A DNA stretch of 64,000 bases from Linanthus parryae (taxonomy: Eukaryota; Streptophyta; Magnoliopsida; Ericales; Polemoniaceae): positions 16,217,363 through 16,281,362 of the forward strand of contig JALGPY010000010.1 in the NCBI GenBank assembly GCA_023055425.1. The letters run 5' to 3'. The notes under the pieces were generated by a model. It saw only the letters and a program-made list of their open reading frames with translations. It was not told where the DNA came from and did no database searches. The position numbers and the translations under genes were made by a program. This document shows positions 35,962-48,644 of the stretch, piece by piece. Numbering within the stretch: the first letter of the stretch is position 1; the number at the start of each line of letters is the position of its first letter.

Positions 35962-36215
35962 TGACTTTTATTTCTCGATGTTTATAATCGTTTGGGAGTT
36001 TTGGTCCAATTGCTTTGCTTCCCGTCGCATGTTTGTTTGTTTGGGCCTGACTTTTATTTGTTATCGTTTGTAATGGTTCGGGTGTTTTGGTCCAATTGCT
36101 TAGTTTCCCGATGCATGTGTGTTTTTTTGGGGGGGGGGGTGGCTTTTATTTCTCGCCGTTTCTATTGGTTTCGATGTTTTGGTCCAATTGATTAGTTTCC
36201 CGTAATTATCCCGTA
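35962..36215 (+). repeat. Three tandem repeats of about 90 bp
   Basis: Units start near 35962, 36048 and 36141 and contain gacttttatttctcg, then ttttggtccaattg and agtttcccg. A G run interrupts the second. The last unit ends close to the Tat B insertion. Confidence 0.75.
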
Positions 36216-36238
36216 TTTAGGTTCTTCTGGAAGGAAGG

Positions 36239-36847
36239 TGTGTACAAGGAAATCCTCGAGAGATCTCCAAGTGTACACCTCAAGTAAGGAATGAGAACAC
36301 GAAGAGTTGTAGGGTGTGTGTAGGGAGAGAGTAAGCACTGGTAATTGTTTGTGAGAGAGAGACAGTAAGCTATGGCACTGGACCAATGTGTCTTGTGAGA
36401 ATTGTGTCGCAACGGGGAGCTAACGATCCTATATATAGTGGGGAAGTGACCGTTTGGGGGTTTAGTGCAACATAAATGGCGGCTTAATGGTAGAACCCCC
36501 AACGGCACGTTCGACCATGTATATAGGAACCGTTACGCATATGCCCGCAAGTATCGGAGACCGTTATGAGATCAGCTGCATTAATGGGACACGTTAGCCT
36601 AGGATCTCTCAATCAGTTACCTGAGGTCGCGCGCAAGCTTGGTTGTCGCATGCGCGCGACGGGCCTTACCATAGCCTCCAAACCACTAAGTCCCTACAAG
36701 TCCCGTGTTATGGTGCGCGGGGGCCCTGTCTCGTAGCCCCCACGTGGATCAGCACGGGTAGTGATATGGTGTATATGGAGCACAGCTAGGTGTGCTGGAT
36801 GGCTGCCACGTGGCGATGATCTGTCTATCTGGAAAGCAGTATCTACA
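36239..36847 (-). repeat. 3' LTR of Tat element B (609 bp)
   Basis: Plus-strand ends TGTGTACAAGG and TATCTACA. Matches 54358-54965 along its length, with about 30 substitutions and one single-base indel. Confidence 0.92.
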
Positions 36848-36861
36848 ATAGCCCCCTTTTG
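36848..36861 (-). promoter_or_regulatory. Polypurine tract of Tat element B
   Basis: The minus strand reads AAAAGGGGGCTAT directly before the LTR, matching the PPT position of element A. Confidence 0.8.
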
Positions 36862-37455
36862 CGCGATGGTCACGCGCCTTTCTGTTGTGCAGTCGCGCAA
36901 AATCAACCGTGCGTGAAGCTCACGCGGGCCTTTTCGAATTCTGAATTCTAATCCCATAGCCCCCAGTCACAGCCATGATTGCCTAGGGTTTGGGGAACGC
37001 CGTCTAGCCTTTGATGAAGCGTGGCTTCTGTTGAGTTAATCAATCGCCATCCGAACTCGCCTATTTTCGAGGCAGAGATAGATCAAACGTCAAATCTTGT
37101 CAGTAATCGAAGCGTTGTTTGGCTCATCAATCGTCAATAGCCGTGACTTTTCAAGGGTTTATTTAAACCTCATTATTCCTTCGATTGAAACTTTTCCATT
37201 GTTGCACTTTTGAGTTCGTATGCATCTGAGAGAGCTCCCACAATAGGAAGAAGAGTCTTTCGACCAAGTTTGCGATCAAATCCTCGACAATTTCTCCAGA
37301 GCAATTCAAATACTCAGGCGTGGACAAGGTAGTTTGAACTCCCCTTTTGAAATTTGCAGTCAATTTAGTCAATTTCTTATACTTCCTTCTCCCCCTTTTT
37401 CCTTCTGCATGATCCTCCAACTCATTAAATCTAGTCTTCTTTTTCTTCACAGTAA
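36862..37455 (+). promoter_or_regulatory. Promoter and leader of PMD gene, element B
   Basis: A TATA-like ttatttaaacc lies at 37159-37169. A pyrimidine tract and acceptor ttcttcacag precede the start codon at 37456. This mirrors element A and suggests a leader intron. No coding sequence is recognised here. Confidence 0.45.
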
Positions 37456-40400
37456 TGGCTCCCAAGAAAACCACTGAGACCCCAGAACTACCCAGCGAAT
37501 AATGGCGAAAAGCCCCCTACTTTGGGGGTGATGACTTCTACTTGGCCTCTATATGAGTACACCCTTGAAGCCTCTTCTTCAGGCACGGTCTTAGGCTTGA
37601 AACCTGAGCCAGAAAGAGAGGAGTGGGATCTTGCAGAGGTTCACGATGTTCATAGATGCGGCATCGAGGCTGGTGTTTACCCTTACAACGATGTTCTTTT
37701 CCAAGCTTTCTTGGAGAAACTGGACTGGATGGACGAGTGGACTGATTATATCCTTGATAATCATGAGGTTGTGCTAATGAAAGTTGGAATCTATCATGCC
37801 GTTCGCGCAAGCAGGTGTTTTGATCTGAAAGCCGACCAAAATATGCTAAAGGTCCTATTTTCTCGATACTCCCCAACGACTCATACATTCCACTTCGCAT
37901 CCCTTGAGGCCACACCTACTCTGGAAGATGTGGAGAATCTGCTGATGCTTCTAAGCATGGGAGCCTTCGATCCTTTGTAAGCACTTAGCTCCGATGAAGA
38001 AGTTGCTCTTTTCGGCCAGATGCTAGAATGCATTGCGGCCTTGAGGAAGGCTCCTTCAAAATGGGCTCCCGAGGCAATGAAACCTGCTGATACCTTCATG
38101 ACAGTTTCTGCTGGAGCGAAGAACATGTGGTCTAAATGGATCATGTTCTTCTTCAAGGACTTCCCCAAACCTTACATCATCCAGAAAATTCAGGAGAAGG
38201 GTGTGAGTACTCCTTGTGTGCTTTTCTCTGCGTCTGGTTGTCGCGCTTCCTTATGGATGGGAGTCCGCGAGATGGAGTTTTTGTCCATGTACTCCCGCTT
38301 GCGGTGAAGCTTGCTTTTGGTAAGAGGATTTCCCTTGGACCCCTTGTCTTGGGTTCTCTATTTTATCATCTTGATCTAGCAGTGGTAAATGTTGAGCAAT
38401 CATAGGGCAGGGCTGATGTCATGTGTTTTGCCAACATTGGATTTTTGACCATGTGGGTTTTTTGAGCGATGGCCTTCATATGCCCCCATACCCACTACTC
38501 TCGAGCTATGGAATGCTCCAAGATGCGAGGAAGTCTTTTTGTGACCCCGCTCTTGGCGTTGGTTTAACACCAAAAATGCTCGCCGCAATTTTTCTTTGGT
38601 CTGTGATGATGATGACTCCTTCGTAGCCCGTCCTTATGTTGAGGAGTTGGAAAATTTCATGTTTCTGGGGGACATGTATCCCGAGATTGATACTCCTCTC
38701 CGCACCTGACACATTACTAGCGGACCCCGTCACTATGGTCAGTACGTGAACTGGTGCAGACGGGGTTATTTGCCTGCTTTGACAGAGTACGCCCCTGGAA
38801 CTGAGTCCTGCAAGTACGCGCCCATAACCTTCCATTTTGACCATCTTCGCGTGGCGCCTCAGCTGGGTTTTGACACCATCGCGCCACCGATGTGGTCGGA
38901 ACTTCCTGCCAAGGACTGCTATAATGGGATCATTTTTGGCAAGAGCCGTGAGCTGCTTCTCGCAGAGCTTCCCCTTGTGCAACCTTCAAAAAGTAGAACG
39001 GAAAGGGTAACAGCTGGTTGGGTGGCCTTCAAGAAAACTCAGGTTCGTCGTCTGACAAACCCGCAGGTCAAACTGCAAGTTCCCAAGGAACTTGCTCCTT
39101 TTTCCAAGGATTACCCTTTCAAGTATAATCTTTCCCGAGGTTGGGCCCCCTATGTGTACTACTCGCTGTTAGCTGCGGACCATCTTTGTCCACAACTAAT
39201 CTTGGATGAAAAGAAGACCGCAGTCACGTTGGACTCCCTCAACTCACGGGCTCAGTACGCGAGAGACTTTCAAGCGGTATTGTAGACTCCTTATGCATTT
39301 TCTTCTATTCGAGTTACCTCATTTCCCATGTTTCTTGATACCTTGTTGTTTTTCTCAACAGTGCTGCCTAAAGTGCTTCGCCTCAGGGGATCGCAGCGGC
39401 GGACTTGTGGACCTTTGCCGATCAAAGAAGAAATATACTGACGATGCCATCCCCCCAGTGGTGCGCATGGAAGAAGGGATTAGGAGTGCGCTCTCAGATG
39501 GACTTGAGGCCTTCCTCGCGCCATTTCTTAAAGATATGAAGAAGAGAGGTGCCGATGCTCCTACGACTGACAATCTGCCAGCTCGGCCACCGAAGCACGC
39601 GCGAAATGAGCCTGTTCCCAAGAAAGCCTCTCCAGCGAAGAAGGGACCTGTTTCTCTCAGGAAGAAATCACTCCTAGAACCAGTCTCAGATTTTGTTGCA
39701 CGGGAGAAAGAAGGTTTGACCAGAAATATCCCTGCTTATTTAAAGTTTCCTGAAATGTGTTTCACCCTCTTCTGTCTTCTTTCTTTAGATGATGATAGCC
39801 TTTTCAAAGGAACGACCGTTATTATTGAGGAGGAAGCTGTTGAAGAGTCCCATCGAATGGCAGAGGAGAGGTCTCTACAAGAGAGATTATCGGAGGCAGA
39901 GCGCATTGAGCTTGCCAAGGGACGAAGCATCGCTGAGATTGCTAATCAAGAAGGCATTGAAACACGAAGACCACACACACGCTCCGGGCGTTCGCGCCCC
40001 TCTCGCGTTATCTCAAAACCTGTGGACGAACTTCACCAGGTGCAGCTAGCACTTCATGAGCTCGTCGGTGATGAAGATGAAGAAGGTACAATTTTTAAGT
40101 TTGCTTTATCAAACTGTGACATTGTAAGTGGTGCTTTATATCATGGCGTGCCCATTTGTGACATTCGTAAATGGGTAAGGGATCAATGTGGGGAATCTTC
40201 CGGTAAGTCACTGCTCTGGCCACGCGAAATACCCCTCCTTTTCGTACGCTCGATGCATAATCTTATTTAATCCCAAGCAGGTCATGCTAGATTGAAGGGT
40301 TTCGATGATAACTTGCAACATGACAATTGCACGGGTACCCCATATAAGTGGAGAAGTACCGCTGATAACTTTAGTAGAGGTTTTGCCATTCTGTTCCAGC

Positions 40401-41329
40401 TTATCCTTCTGTTGAAGTTTTATTCTTTTCCTTCATGAGGGCGTGATAATGGCACATTATTTTTGCAGAACCTGACCCTAGTCCTTTGGTGCACCGTCGA
40501 CCTCGTGGAACTCAAGTAATTTCTGAGTCTGCTGATAATGTGTCTGGTGCAGGCTCTCCAGGGAAAGTCTTGATGGAAGAGACTCCAGCGGTTGAGGATC
40601 ATCCGAACACGGAGCTCACTATTGAGCAAGAGGGGGAACTCGCGAGGAATTTTATAATTCCTGAGTCGTAATTTGCGCGCGAGGTGAGGGCGGATCAAAA
40701 GCTGGTCGAGGAAATTCAAGCCGGCTTGCTGGTAGCAGTATCCGTTGCTCCTCTTCAAAAAATCGTCGAAGGGACTGGTAGGCTCATTCTTTTTATCCTA
40801 ATACCCCGACTCTCATGTTCGCGTTTCTCTGATTTTTTTGTCCTGCCTCTATGCGCATATATCGACCATTCCTATTTGGAATGGCTAATGAAGGTGCGAG
40901 CGACCTTTCCTGCTTCGTTTGCTCGAGTGCTGGAGCTGGCACCAGAATCTTTTCAGAGAGATGGCTGCTCTCTTGGAAAGATTGTATAAAACCACCTCTG
41001 AAAGTACCACAGCTGCTAGTGCTCAAGATCTTCTCGCGCTCGTTCAGAGACTTCAAGAGACTGCGATGGGTCGACTGGATTTGGACTTCCTCGTGCAAAG
41101 ACTAACCAAAGCTCGCAATTCAGCCAGTCTTGGAGCTGAGTATACTTCTTTCAGAGAGGAGACAATATCCCTTAACGCTCCCAGGGAGGCGTATGAGCAG
41201 ATGGCCCGGGAGTATGAAGCTGCCTTGAAGCATTATGAAGAGACGAAAGCTCGCATTGCAGAACTCGCAGCAAACTCACTCAAGCTATCCGCGAAAGACT
41301 CTCTCTTGAAAGACTTCTTTAAAGAATGA
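37456..41329 (+). pseudogene. PMD-type accessory gene of Tat element B
   Basis: Homologue of the gene split by insertions in element A, here contiguous. Starts MAPKKTTETPELP. The PMD signature YSPTTHTFHF...TPTLEDV is at 37866-37930. It continues through a basic and proline-rich middle (39460-39720), an acidic helical stretch (39790-40090), a conserved block (CDIVSGALYHG; IRKWVRDQCGE) and a C-terminal part predicted helical by its heptad-like pattern (40900-41329). Likely introns: donor near 39277 to acceptor ending 39360; acceptor ending 39788; donor 40202; acceptor ending 40468; donor about 40778. It is broken by in-frame stops (37501, 37978, 38401, 40669) and by frameshifts near 38210 and 38470. 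It is antisense to gag-pro. The role of PMD proteins in transposons is unknown; element A has the closest copy in this window. Confidence 0.82.
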
Positions 41330-41604
41330 AGGAGTAGTCTTGTTGATCCGTCATTATAGATTATGAGTTTGATGTTCTTTCCTTGTACCCTGGATGCTTG
41401 AATGTTTTGAATATGTGACAACTGTCTGTAGTGCGTGTGTGTTCCCACACGGCTTTTATGGTACACCTCCTTTTGCATGCTATGTCTTTGTTTACATAAC
41501 TGCTAGGTTTCTTGTGCCTTGTCTTTTGCAGGTAAATATGGTCATTGCCATTGTCCTGGTCAAAGGCTTAGCCAAATATAGTAAACTTTGCGTAATCAAC
41601 ATAG

Positions 41605-41668
41605 ACTGCTATCCTGTGAGATAGGCTTACACACCATTTTGCACGTGCTGCTATCTTATGAGATAGGC
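41605..41668. repeat. Two hairpin units between the accessory genes of element B
   Basis: CTATC-ctgtga-GATAG (41609-41624 with unpaired bases) and CTATCT-tatg-AGATAG (41651-41666), each followed by gctta. They are the same family as the array at 50920-51615. Confidence 0.75.
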
Positions 41669-41978
41669 TTATACTTTTACTTTATATTTCACCTTTTTGG
41701 TTACACCGAATAAGCTGGCACGTGCACGTCACTGTCCTTCATACCTTGAAAAGATCTCAATATTCAATGCCTTGATGATGGTTCAAATTCCTAGAAACCA
41801 TCATGACTGTATGGATCGTCGTGCCAGCGTGGCGTCCTGATAAGGCATGACTGCCGCATAGTAGACTATCCCTTCATTATTACCTAGGGTTACTATACCG
41901 CCGTATGCTTTAGTAATACCATTGATTCTCGCCCGGTTCTCGAGGCGTTACTGGCAACTGAAGAGTCTTCCTCGGGCC

Positions 41979-41990
41979 CTATATAAACCT
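41979..41990 (+). promoter_or_regulatory. TATA box of second accessory gene, element B
   Basis: ctatataaacct, the counterpart of 25355-25366 in element A. A pyrimidine-rich transcription-start-like stretch follows. Confidence 0.65.
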
Positions 41991-42267
41991 CCTCTTCCTT
42001 GCTATTTTGTTCTTTATTACTACCACCCCTCTGGGCTTTCGCCATTGAAAGGATGTCTTCTCCCCATATTATTTTTTGTATTACTCTGTTCTTTCATCCA
42101 TCTGAGTTCCAATTCCATGGACCCATAGAGTTATGTTGTGCTACAGGAATGTCTCCCAAGTGTTCGTCAGCCAAGACCTCTGATTCGTCCAGCCTTCATG
42201 AGAATCGGCAGCGTAGGCTTCTCCATCAGAAAGAAGGCGTCTTTTCCTTTATCATGTTCGCAGGTAC

Positions 42268-44155
42268 TGATAACTATCTATTACAGTTATATTTCTTGCG
42301 TATTTTATATCGTTTTGCGTGATTCCCGGGTTGAAATATGAGTTTTAAACTATGAATGTTGAGAAACTGAGAAAGTTGAGCTTTCAGCACTTTATTGTTA
42401 ATCTGGGCGTTTCGATGCATATTTCGATGTTATTTGTCAAATGTAATCGCTTGGTATGGTTGTTCATGTTGTCTTGACAGGAACGGATGCTAAACGATGA
42501 CTAGGAGGCATGAAACGAACTTCGGAAACAAAGCAAACTCAAGAGGAAGCAAGAGAAGCAAAGTCGGAGGAGCAAAAGTGACCAATCTCCACTATTTTGA
42601 TCTAATCTCGAGTTCTACAATACATTTTGTAGTGAGACCAGTGGAAAATGAAAGTAGACTCAAATAGCTTTCCAACGATAGGTCACAGAGCTAAAACGGA
42701 GATCGGACGAGAAAGATATGATCCGTCAAAGAGGATGAAAATCTGAGAAAATCCCCAGGGGTGTTCGTGCGAACAAACTGCCTTAGAAAAATTTTTAGAT
42801 GGCAAAAAAGGGTGAAAAAGGGGCTGTTAAATTGAAGGAACAAGAATTTTGTTCGTGTGAACAAGGAGTAAAAATCTGTTCGCACGAACAGAATGTTGTA
42901 CGCACGAACAAGGAGTAAAAATATGTTCGCACGAACAGTCGTTTGTTCGCACGAACAGAGAGTTCCAGCGCTGATTTTTGGGGCTATTTTGCTATTTTTT
43001 GAAAGTTTGAAGACTACAGACCTATTCTAACATAGAGGGACGATTTTGGGGGAGTATTCACGATCTTGGACGGGGAAAAACACAGCTTGGAGCAAGGGGA
43101 CGAAGACGGAAGATCAAAGCTTCACCATTGAAGCTCTAGTGTTTGCTTTCTCTTCTTTCTACCTTTCTTAGTCAGTTTTAATGGAGAAACTCATGAGTAT
43201 TTCATACTTAGTTATGAGTAGCTAAGCAACTTTTTCTAGGCATCTCGATTTGAGAGCCTAGGGTTCATGTAAACGATGAATATTTTCCGGATTTGGTCTT
43301 TGCTTCATGATTTCGTGATTTATTCTTTTGAATCAATTCCAGTTTCTTGTTGATTTTAGTATCCTAATTGAGTGAAACGATTAGGAGATAAAACTAGGGT
43401 TCAAGAACTAGGGTTTCATTCAATAGTTGATTAATTCTTAAAGTTAGCTTGTTTTAATTCAATTGTTCATGTACTGTGCTTAATTCTCAGTGTTAATGGA
43501 GTAGCTAACCGGAAACACTGCTTAGTTAGCGAATGCACGATAGTGGTTCTGACTCACTAGGATGAGACTTGAACATCAATCCCGTATCACTGAGACTGAG
43601 AAGAGATGTGTTAGGATTGGCCAAATGTGGGTAGATTCGGTAGGTGAGATTCGACTGTTTTGTGCAATGGTGGACTTACAGGACCCATTGCCGTGCATGT
43701 CGTTAGCCTATTAGAACGGACCGGTAGTCACAAGAGACCGATAGGATATTGTAGTCTACCGTGAAGTAGAATGACTTGAGACCGATAGGAGATACTCAGC
43801 GTTGTTACCCGACTTAGTTAGAATATAGTTAAAGTGTTGCTCTGATAATTCGGAAATCGTTTACAACCCTAGGAGATCAACGAGATCGCCTAGTCCTCTC
43901 CATCAATTGATTAAAAATATTCTTATTTCCAGTTTATTATTTATTTATGTATTTATTGCAGCCACTTGTTTGGGGGTGGCAACACCACAAATCATCACTT
44001 TTTACTCCAGTTACCTAGTGAACTTACTCTAAATTGTTAAGTATAAACTTGTTGCGAGATTGTCCTCGAGTGTTCGACAACCCGGAGTCCTAAAAATAAT
44101 CCACTCTTACTACTTGTCCGTACGCTTGCTTAATACGCGTTAGTAATCCGCATCA
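42268..44155 (+). repeat. 5' LTR of Athila-like element (1888 bp)
   Basis: Begins TGATAACTATC and ends AATCCGCATCA. Contains six copies of a TGTTCG-N2-CGAACA-type palindrome between 42762 and 42957. Confidence 0.93.
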
Positions 44156-44161
44156 AGTTTT

Positions 44162-44176
44162 TGGCGCCGTTGCCGG
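44162..44176 (+). promoter_or_regulatory. Primer binding site, tRNA-Asp
   Basis: TGGCGCCGTTGCCGG is complementary to the 3' end of plant tRNA-Asp, the typical Athila primer. Confidence 0.9.
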
Positions 44177-44270
44177 CGACAACGGTTAACAAGTTTTAGT
44201 TAATAATTAGTTTAGTTTGATTTTATTTTTTCGTTTTGTTTGCTACTTTGATTTCTGATTTGTTTTCTGA

Positions 44271-45332
44271 TTGTTTGTTGTTTCAGGTACTCAGTGCATG
44301 CAGAGGATCCCAAGAGAGCTTGTGCCCCCCCTTGAAGACCCAGAGCAGTTATTCAGAGATCAGAGGAGAAGACATAAACAGAGCACTATGGGTGATCAAT
44401 TGAACAACGAACAACTCAATCAGCGGGTGGAAGAGTTGTCTAAACTGGTGAATGATCGCAACGCCCAGACACCATACAACAAGTCTGGACAGGCTATTGT
44501 GGAGAAGTTTCAGTCGTCCACCTATGGACACAATCCGGCAATTGTAGTGGCAGAGATACAGGCCGATCACTTTGATCTTAAGCCTGGGAAAATTCAGACG
44601 GTGACCAATCAGTTCCAATTCTATGGGAACAGGGATGAAGACCCCAATGAATTTATTGGGAGGTTCAACGCGTACATAAAGACTACCAAGTACAAGGATG
44701 TAACAGTAGAGGCGTTGCAGCTAATTCTTTTCCCTTACTGTCTGAAGAGTGCAGCTGAGAAGTGGCTACAGTCAAGAGCTCCTGATTTGATAACTACATG
44801 GGATAAGTGTGTGGATGAGTTCATGGCCAAGTTTTATCCAGTTCAACGGGTGATTGAGCTACAGGGTGATATTCTAGGCTTTCGGCAACAGGCCGATGAA
44901 ACTATAGTAGATGCATGGGACCGTTTTATGCATTTGATCAGGAAGTGCCCAAACCATGATTTTGGGGATTACAAAATTTTGCAGGTCTTCTACTATGGTC
45001 TAGAACGTCACAATCAGGAGCTGGTTAACAAAGAAACTGGAGGCAATTTTCTGTACTCTGTTGACAAGGAAGGACCCTATGCGCTCATGAAGAAGCTCGC
45101 TAAGCAGGACTCACAACTCTATGATTCCAGCATATTATCGGCATTGCCTGAACCTAAAGATGATAAATGGAAGACTGGGATCAGCAAAATGGTGTCAGAT
45201 TTAGCCAGGCATGTGTATCTGGATAAGAAGCCAGTTGCACGAGTAGAGGAGCTGGAATTTGATTCAGCCTTGGCCCAGATTGCAAGTGAAGATGTGAACT
45301 TTGTGGGGGCACAAGCACAGCGGCAAAATTGA
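44271..45332 (+). CDS. Athila-like gag (capsid) protein
   Basis: About 353 residues, open throughout. The core matches the retrotransposon capsid family: DPNEFIGRFNAYIKTTKYKD, then AEKWLQSRAPDLITTWDKCV and FMAKFYPVQRV, followed by GFRQQADETIVDAWDRFMHL. Starts at 44271, 44298 and 44391 (MGDQLNNEQLN) are all possible; I cannot choose. The frame ends at 45332, where an intact relative would run on; the continuation (45329-45796) is in another frame, so a frameshift has cut gag from protease. It forms particles in the cytoplasm. Gag alone could still assemble, but the element has no enzymes. Confidence 0.82.
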   Translation: MFVVSGTQCMQRIPRELVPPLEDPEQLFRDQRRRHKQSTMGDQLNNEQLNQRVEELSKLVNDRNAQTPYNKSGQAIVEKFQSSTYGHNPAIVVAEIQADHFDLKPGKIQTVTNQFQFYGNRDEDPNEFIGRFNAYIKTTKYKDVTVEALQLILFPYCLKSAAEKWLQSRAPDLITTWDKCVDEFMAKFYPVQRVIELQGDILGFRQQADETIVDAWDRFMHLIRKCPNHDFGDYKILQVFYYGLERHNQELVNKETGGNFLYSVDKEGPYALMKKLAKQDSQLYDSSILSALPEPKDDKWKTGISKMVSDLARHVYLDKKPVARVEELEFDSALAQIASEDVNFVGAQAQRQN

Positions 45333-46656
45333 ACCAAGGGAACTACAGACTAGGCACAAGAGATCATCCAGGTTTCAGGTATAGGGATCAGTCTGGAGCT
45401 ATATACGCACCTGGGTTTCTGTACAAGCCACAAGCACCAGTTTCACAGGCTCCCTCACCAGCTGTTGTAGCGCCAAACCCAGAGATTTCTGTACTCACTA
45501 AGGCGTTGACAGAGCTGAGTAACAACACGAACGATATGACCGCGACGGTCAATGCTATGTCTTCTGATTTGCAGGATACGAAGACTTCTCTTCGTTCACT
45601 AGAGGTTCAAGTTGGGCAAATTGCAACACAATTATCTGCTAGAGCACCTGGTTCTCTATCATCTGACACAGAGAATGTGCGCCAGGTAAATGCCATTACC
45701 ACTCGCAGCGGGGTTTTGTTGACTGATCCACCATACTCGAGCCATGCCAGAGCAGAAGCATCAAAGCTAAGGACCATGAGGTCTTCGATTCTGTGAAGAC
45801 ACCTGTCATGGTCCCCCAATCAAAGGGCATGACTCCAGATGACGAGGAAAAGTCTAACAAGGTATTACCACCACCCACTTCTTCTAAAGAACTGCCTTTT
45901 CCATTGAAAACTAGGAAGAAGAAGGATGACTCTGAGGAGTACAGGAGATTTCTCAATATTTTCTCCAAACTGCACATCAATATTCCTTTGATTGAGGCAC
46001 TGCAGCGAATGCCTAAGTATGCGCGGTTTATCAAGGATGCAATCTATGGGAGAAAAGATATGGATAACTTCCAGACAATGAAATTGAATGAGCAGGTGAG
46101 TTCATTTGTCTTGCATGGGCTACCTAAGAAGAAGAATGATCCAGGTAGTTTTGTGATTGAAGCTACACTTGGCGGGGCATATACAGGCAAGGCTCTATGT
46201 GATTTGGGGGCAAGTGTCAACTTGATGCCACTTTGAGTATGTAAAAATCTAGGTGTGGGGGAGCCTAGTAAAACCTGGATCAATCTGCAATTGGCAGATA
46301 AGTCGTCCAAGAAGGCCATTGGGGTGGTAGAAGACTTACTTGTGAGGGTTGGTAGTTTGATCATGCCAGCTGATTTTGTGATCCTTGACATGCCAGTTGG
46401 TGACGTTCCGATAATTCTTGGTAGGCCCTTTCTGGCTACTGGTTGGACTTTAATTGATGTGGAGAATGTAGAGTTGATCATGAGGGTCAACGATATTGTG
46501 GAGACCTTTCAGGTTTTCAAACCGACTCCTCAGTACACTTATGAGGTGAAGCCAGACTTGCCATTTCCTGTGAAAGTTGTGCGTGGAATTTCAGAGTTGA
46601 CACAAGAAGATCCGCCAGATCCTAAGGGTAAGGAATCGAGTGTGCAGACGCACTAG
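45329..46656 (+). pseudogene. Athila-like end of gag and protease, broken
   Basis: The coding continuation is in two frames (switches near 45330 and 45790) and has an in-frame TGA at 46234-46236. The protease active site ALCDLGASVNLMPL lies just before that stop. The remainder (ILGRPFLATGWTLIDVEN near 46415-46470) is the usual protease tail and ends at 46656. The polymerase that should follow is absent. Confidence 0.85.
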
Positions 46657-48632
46657 GTAGTCATGAGTAACCAGCGCCAGAAGTTGGATGCGACACGACC
46701 TGCCAAACCACCTTTCTGAGCCTCATGAGGTAACATGGTCGGGCTGTCGACCTTAAATTACAAAGCGCTGCTTGGGAGGCAACCCAATGTAGAGTAGGAT
46801 GCTTTATGTTTATTTATTTATTTATTTAGGAGTTCTCAATATTTGACTACGAGGGGTGAGAGAGAGTGGACTTATTTTTCCAATCAGTGTGCAGGGACAC
46901 AGGTACAGAAGACGCACCGGATTCCCCTTCTTGATGTGCATGCTAGAGATTGCACGAAATTGTGGAAAGAAAAAGCCCCACAGGATTATTTATAAAAGAA
47001 CAGAGAATTGCTCGAGGTCGAGGAACGAGTCCAATATGTTGGGTGCTACACGCTAAAGAGGGCTACAATTTAGATCTTAGTCGCACATCGGAATCCGGGC
47101 GCGTAGAGACTTCTCGGAAAATTGTCAACGGTCCACAAGACCTCTTCTTGTTGCAATTTCGCGGCAACGGTGCCCATGTAAGTCCGGGCACCCAGGTACC
47201 TCTAACACTCTCTTTCAAATCTACGTTTTCGAGCGATGAATGTTTCAATCCACCGCCTACACCTTTAAGCGAGGAAACCTCCTAGTTGATCTCTAATTTC
47301 GTTGAGCACAACAAAACGCTTAAGTGGGGGGGGGGGGGTTGTATCTACGTTCACTAGCCATGTCTTTGTCTGCATCGCCTTGTTACATACAGTTTTGTGT
47401 TCGTATTGTGTTGATTTGTGGTAGGATTGTGTAGTTTATGCATTTTTTTAGCACTTTTACTTTATTGAGTCCCCTACCCAATCGTGTGATTGATCGAGTT
47501 GGCCAAAATGCATTTAAAGTCTAGGAAATATGAAAAAAAAAATAGAAAAGTGAAAAGTCCATAAAAATTAATTTTTTTTGAGAATAAGGGAAATTGATGA
47601 AGCTAGAAACCGAAGAGAGTTAAATGAAAGAGTCTTTGAGAATAGGAAGCACCGTAGTAGGGATGCCTTTAATTCTTAGTATCTTGCGCATCTGTTTCAC
47701 GAAAGGATGTCCCGAGTATTTAAGGAATGTGGAAAGTAGATGAGGGCATACCTTTTAGTTCCTTTATAATGCTAGGAGGATTTGGTATTTGGGGTAGTCG
47801 AATAGTCTGTTTTCGAGTGGAAACTTGTGGCCTCTTGTAAATCTGGGGTGGACCTTCGTGTTAAGTCCGTTCCATGTGGTACGGTTGCCTCGGCATAAGC
47901 GAAGTCGGGGGGCGTACACCACCATCCCTTAAGGCGGTTTCAAGAGCTAACCGAAAAAGCCCACACTTAGTTTCTCTAATGCACGGTTGAAAAATTTGTA
48001 GAGAATGAAAAAGAAAAAAATGAATCAAAATCTTCTCTTGGATTAGATACGGTGAAAAACCTAATGTGCCTCCATTCACGTGGAGAATTTGGATTCAATC
48101 CAATTAGAGAAACTAGGAAAAATTAAAGTCAAGCCGTATTACACGGAGTTGTGTCTCCCGTCACTGGGACAATTTGCATTCAAATGCAATAACGGCTAAG
48201 AGGGTCTGAAAACCTCAAATGACTTGGCGACGAAAGACTATCTTAGTACTTAAGATGCCTAGACCCTCTGAGTTAAAGGACGTGCCCTAGTCTTGGATTG
48301 TTTATGGTGGATGTTAGGGGACCCCTTAGTCAACTTGTGCGTATGATCATCTTATCTCAATTTCTTGCTAGTGGTTGTGAAATTTCGAAAAAGACTTGTG
48401 AGAGCTTGATGATTTTGGTTAGTGATAGCGAGATTGCCCAATCTCTATAGATAAAAAATTGCGTTATTTTATTACTTGCATTGTATAAAATGGAGTTGCA
48501 TTGTCTATAGTCATGTGGCTTGCATTGCGTGTGTGGGTTGTTTGTGTCACATGGCTAGTGAAGTTTTATGCAACTCGGTGGATTAAAACGGAGTGTAAGG
48601 TTTGATTTTGCTCGGGACGTGCAAAAAGGTAG
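46657..48632 (+). other. 3' non-coding region of Athila-like element
   Basis: Contains the ggaggcaaccc motif (46768-46780) that in Athila elements stands after the coding part, a TTTA microsatellite (46807-46830) and an internal taagtggggg tract (47322-47338) resembling a second PPT. An open frame of 111 codons (46950-47285) has no recognised similarity. No envelope-like protein is recognisable. Confidence 0.6.
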
Positions 48633-48644
48633 TGTGGGGGAATT
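48633..48644 (+). promoter_or_regulatory. Polypurine tract of Athila-like element
   Basis: tgtgggggaatt directly before the 3' LTR. Confidence 0.8.

Larger units (their letters stand above)
34376..36238 (+). mobile_element. Helitron 5' part
   Basis: TCTTCTATACTAAAAGAGAC after an A matches the 5' terminus of many plant Helitrons (TC start, TATACTA). Downstream there is no Rep-helicase sequence. The body contains three imperfect long repeats and, near the right end, three shorter ones. Tat element B abuts it at 36239. The 3' terminus (hairpin and CTRR) is not seen in the window; the sequence at 54966-56091 may be its continuation. Confidence 0.6.
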
